In this document: one piece after another, positions 6,814 through 7,688 of the stretch
How the letters are laid out: every line of letters starts with the position of its first letter
How positions within the stretch are numbered: the first letter of the stretch is position 1
Assembly: GCA_964580655.1 (NCBI GenBank)
Contig: CAZOMR010000165.1
Coordinates: forward strand, 1-7,688
Source of the DNA: CAZOMR01 sp964580655
Lineage (GTDB): Bacteria; RBG-13-61-14; CAZOMR01
Reading direction: 5' to 3'
Length of the DNA: 7,688 nt
Notes under the pieces: generated by a model
The model's database searches: none
What the model was told of the DNA's origin: nothing
The model's input: the letters and a program-made list of their open reading frames with translations, nothing else
Made by a program: the position numbers and the translations under genes

Positions 6814-7387
6814 GGAAAGCTTTATCCGGATTCTGCTGGCCGATAAAAGCACCCTGGAGTTAAGCGGGAATACTCGCATCACCCTGAATGACAACCGCAT
6901 CCACGAAGGCACGGTGTCCTCGGTATTACTTTTCATCGGAAGGATATGGGCCAGGGTAGCATCATCCGAAGGCGACCAGACCGCGTTTGAGCTTGAGACC
7001 GCAACCGCTGTCTGCGGCGTGCGCAGGACAAGCTTCACAGCCGCAGTCGGGGCCGATGGGGCCACCCGCGTTGGTGTTGAAGAGGGGCTCGTGACTGTTG
7101 AGGCTGACCAGCAAAAGGTGGATGTGCCAGCCGGAGGGGAAACCACGGTGGAATTCGGGCCGGAGAAGCCATCCATCTATCCCTACATCCGCTCTGAAGA
7201 GAACTGGGAGAACTGGCGCAGAGAGCGGGAGCAGATATTCATCGCACGCGCTGACACCCTGGTCCAGGAGATGATGCGCGGCGTGACGGCTCCGCGAAAA
7301 AATCTCTATGCCCAGGATAAGAAAGAGTCCTGGAGGATGCCGAGGCGCATCCGGATAAATACTCCTCCGAATTTATTCAAAAGCTAG
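6794..7387 (+). pseudogene. FecR-domain protein remnant, 5' end missing
   Basis: This frame is open from just after the TAG at 6791-6793 to the TAG at 7385-7387. It reads like the core of a FecR domain: SGPESFIRILLADKSTLELS (from about 6806), then FELETATAVCGVRRTSF and VGVEEGLVTVEA, ending in a VPAGGETTVEF turn. These match the family pattern 'Tp.AvaGVRGT.F...V...eG.V.V..aG'. The usual GVRGT is GVRRT here (7016-7030). FecR-domain proteins are normally exported and open with a signal peptide, which is absent; the only internal start-like codon, GTG at 6914, would cut off the first strands and has no convincing ribosome binding site. Upstream frames are broken by stops at 6761, 6766, 6781 and 6791. 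The conserved reading changes frame near 7320, so the last 20 codons of this frame are probably not original sequence. I judge it non-functional, and its original role is unknown. Confidence 0.65.
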
Positions 7388-7593
7388 ATCAAATAAAGCT
7401 TCAACTGGACTTACTTGATGTGCCCAGAATTCATGAGCAGAACCGCAAGATAATAGAATCCCATGCCGCAATACTGCAAAAGAGCCTGAAGCGTTACAGG
7501 GACCAGGCCGAACTCAAGGGCCGACTGACGCAGGAAAAGCAGGAATTACTCCGGCGGTATCTCGAAGAGAGAAAAGAATCGCACCCGCTCTAA
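7321..7593 (+). pseudogene. Frameshifted C-terminal tail of the FecR-domain remnant
   Basis: One frame off the FecR core, a reading with no start of its own runs from 7321 to the TAA at 7591-7593, about 90 codons. It encodes a charged helical segment: VLEDAEAHPDKYSSEFIQ, then heptad-like stretches such as IKLQLDLLDV and LTQEKQELLRRYLEE. The composition is strongly protein-like (Leu, Lys, Glu, Arg in helical spacing), while the core's own frame degenerates over the same bases and soon stops. Joining the two frames at AAGAAAGAG (7319-7327) requires loss of a single base. The intact gene therefore probably encoded a FecR domain followed by a coiled-coil tail. I see no standard slippery heptamer here, so programmed frameshifting is unlikely; a sequencing error remains possible. 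Confidence 0.6.
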
Positions 7594-7639
7594 AAAGGCC
7601 CGATTCCATATCTAAAGAGTTAAGTTTCAAGTAAAGGGC

Positions 7640-7668
7640 CTGTTGCCCAAATCAATTTGTAGTATAAT
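7640..7668 (+). promoter_or_regulatory. Candidate promoter for a gene beyond the window
   Basis: A perfect -10 box TATAAT lies at 7663-7668 in AT-rich DNA. The hexamer 17 bases upstream (CTGTTG, 7640-7645) is a poor -35 match and there is no extended -10 TG at the required place, so strength would depend on an activator or on the AT-rich context. A short GGGC-CTGTT-GCCC hairpin (7636-7648) overlaps the -35 region. The remaining DNA from 7594 to the window end contains no gene. Confidence 0.4.
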
Positions 7669-7688
7669 ATAAAAAAGATTCCCTGCTC

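Noticed and set aside
6664..7176. Minus-strand open frame of 170 codons opposite the FecR remnant
   Set aside because: The plus strand gives a clear FecR pattern here; the antisense product has no recognisable motif and no good ribosome binding site.
7319..7327. Programmed ribosomal frameshift in the FecR-like gene
   Set aside because: AAGAAAGAG is not a standard slippery heptamer in the frame being read, and the missing 5' end already indicates decay.

Overview
The window looks like Gram-negative chromosome. It encodes a complete tripartite efflux pump (outer-membrane channel, periplasmic adaptor, inner-membrane RND transporter) with moderate GC in the genes and AT-rich intergenic DNA. The gene order TetR, TolC-like, adaptor, HAE1-type RND on one strand, and the general protein style, would fit an anaerobic Desulfobacterota-like bacterium. 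That placement is an impression from memory of such operons; nothing in the sequence proves it.

Layout. Bases 1-172 look like the remains of a mobile element on the minus strand: a well-formed ribosome binding site and start codon, an opening peptide resembling the N-terminus of a DDE transposase, a terminator-like hairpin, and nested inverted repeats upstream of the start. Bases 173-476 carry no gene. They contain two candidate promoters and an unusual set of three TTTGAATC direct repeats spaced exactly 20 bp apart, the last of which is one arm of a palindrome. Bases 477-6744 are one tightly packed plus-strand operon: TetR-family regulator (477-1127), TolC-like channel (1124-2545, overlapping the regulator by 4 bp), membrane-anchored adaptor (2562-3494, 16 bp gap) and RND pump (3523-6744, 28 bp gap). 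Bases 6794-7593 hold a decayed FecR-domain gene with no start and at least one clear frameshift. The window ends with a perfect TATAAT box, probably the promoter of a gene outside it.

How the genes work together. The RND protein should collect substrate from the inner membrane or periplasm using proton flow, the adaptor should join it to the channel, and the channel should carry the substrate across the outer membrane. The regulator is the first gene of the same transcript, so it most likely represses itself and the pump from one promoter, with the 20-bp repeats and palindrome as the likely operator. No substrate can be named from the sequence.

The most notable points are the adaptor, which has no room for the usual alpha-helical hairpin; the phased repeats in front of the regulator; a Thr in the RND protein where AcrB has its proton-relay Lys; and the FecR pseudogene. 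I did not find a clearly new type of system. The window is mainly an efflux operon with an atypical adaptor and decaying DNA on both flanks.
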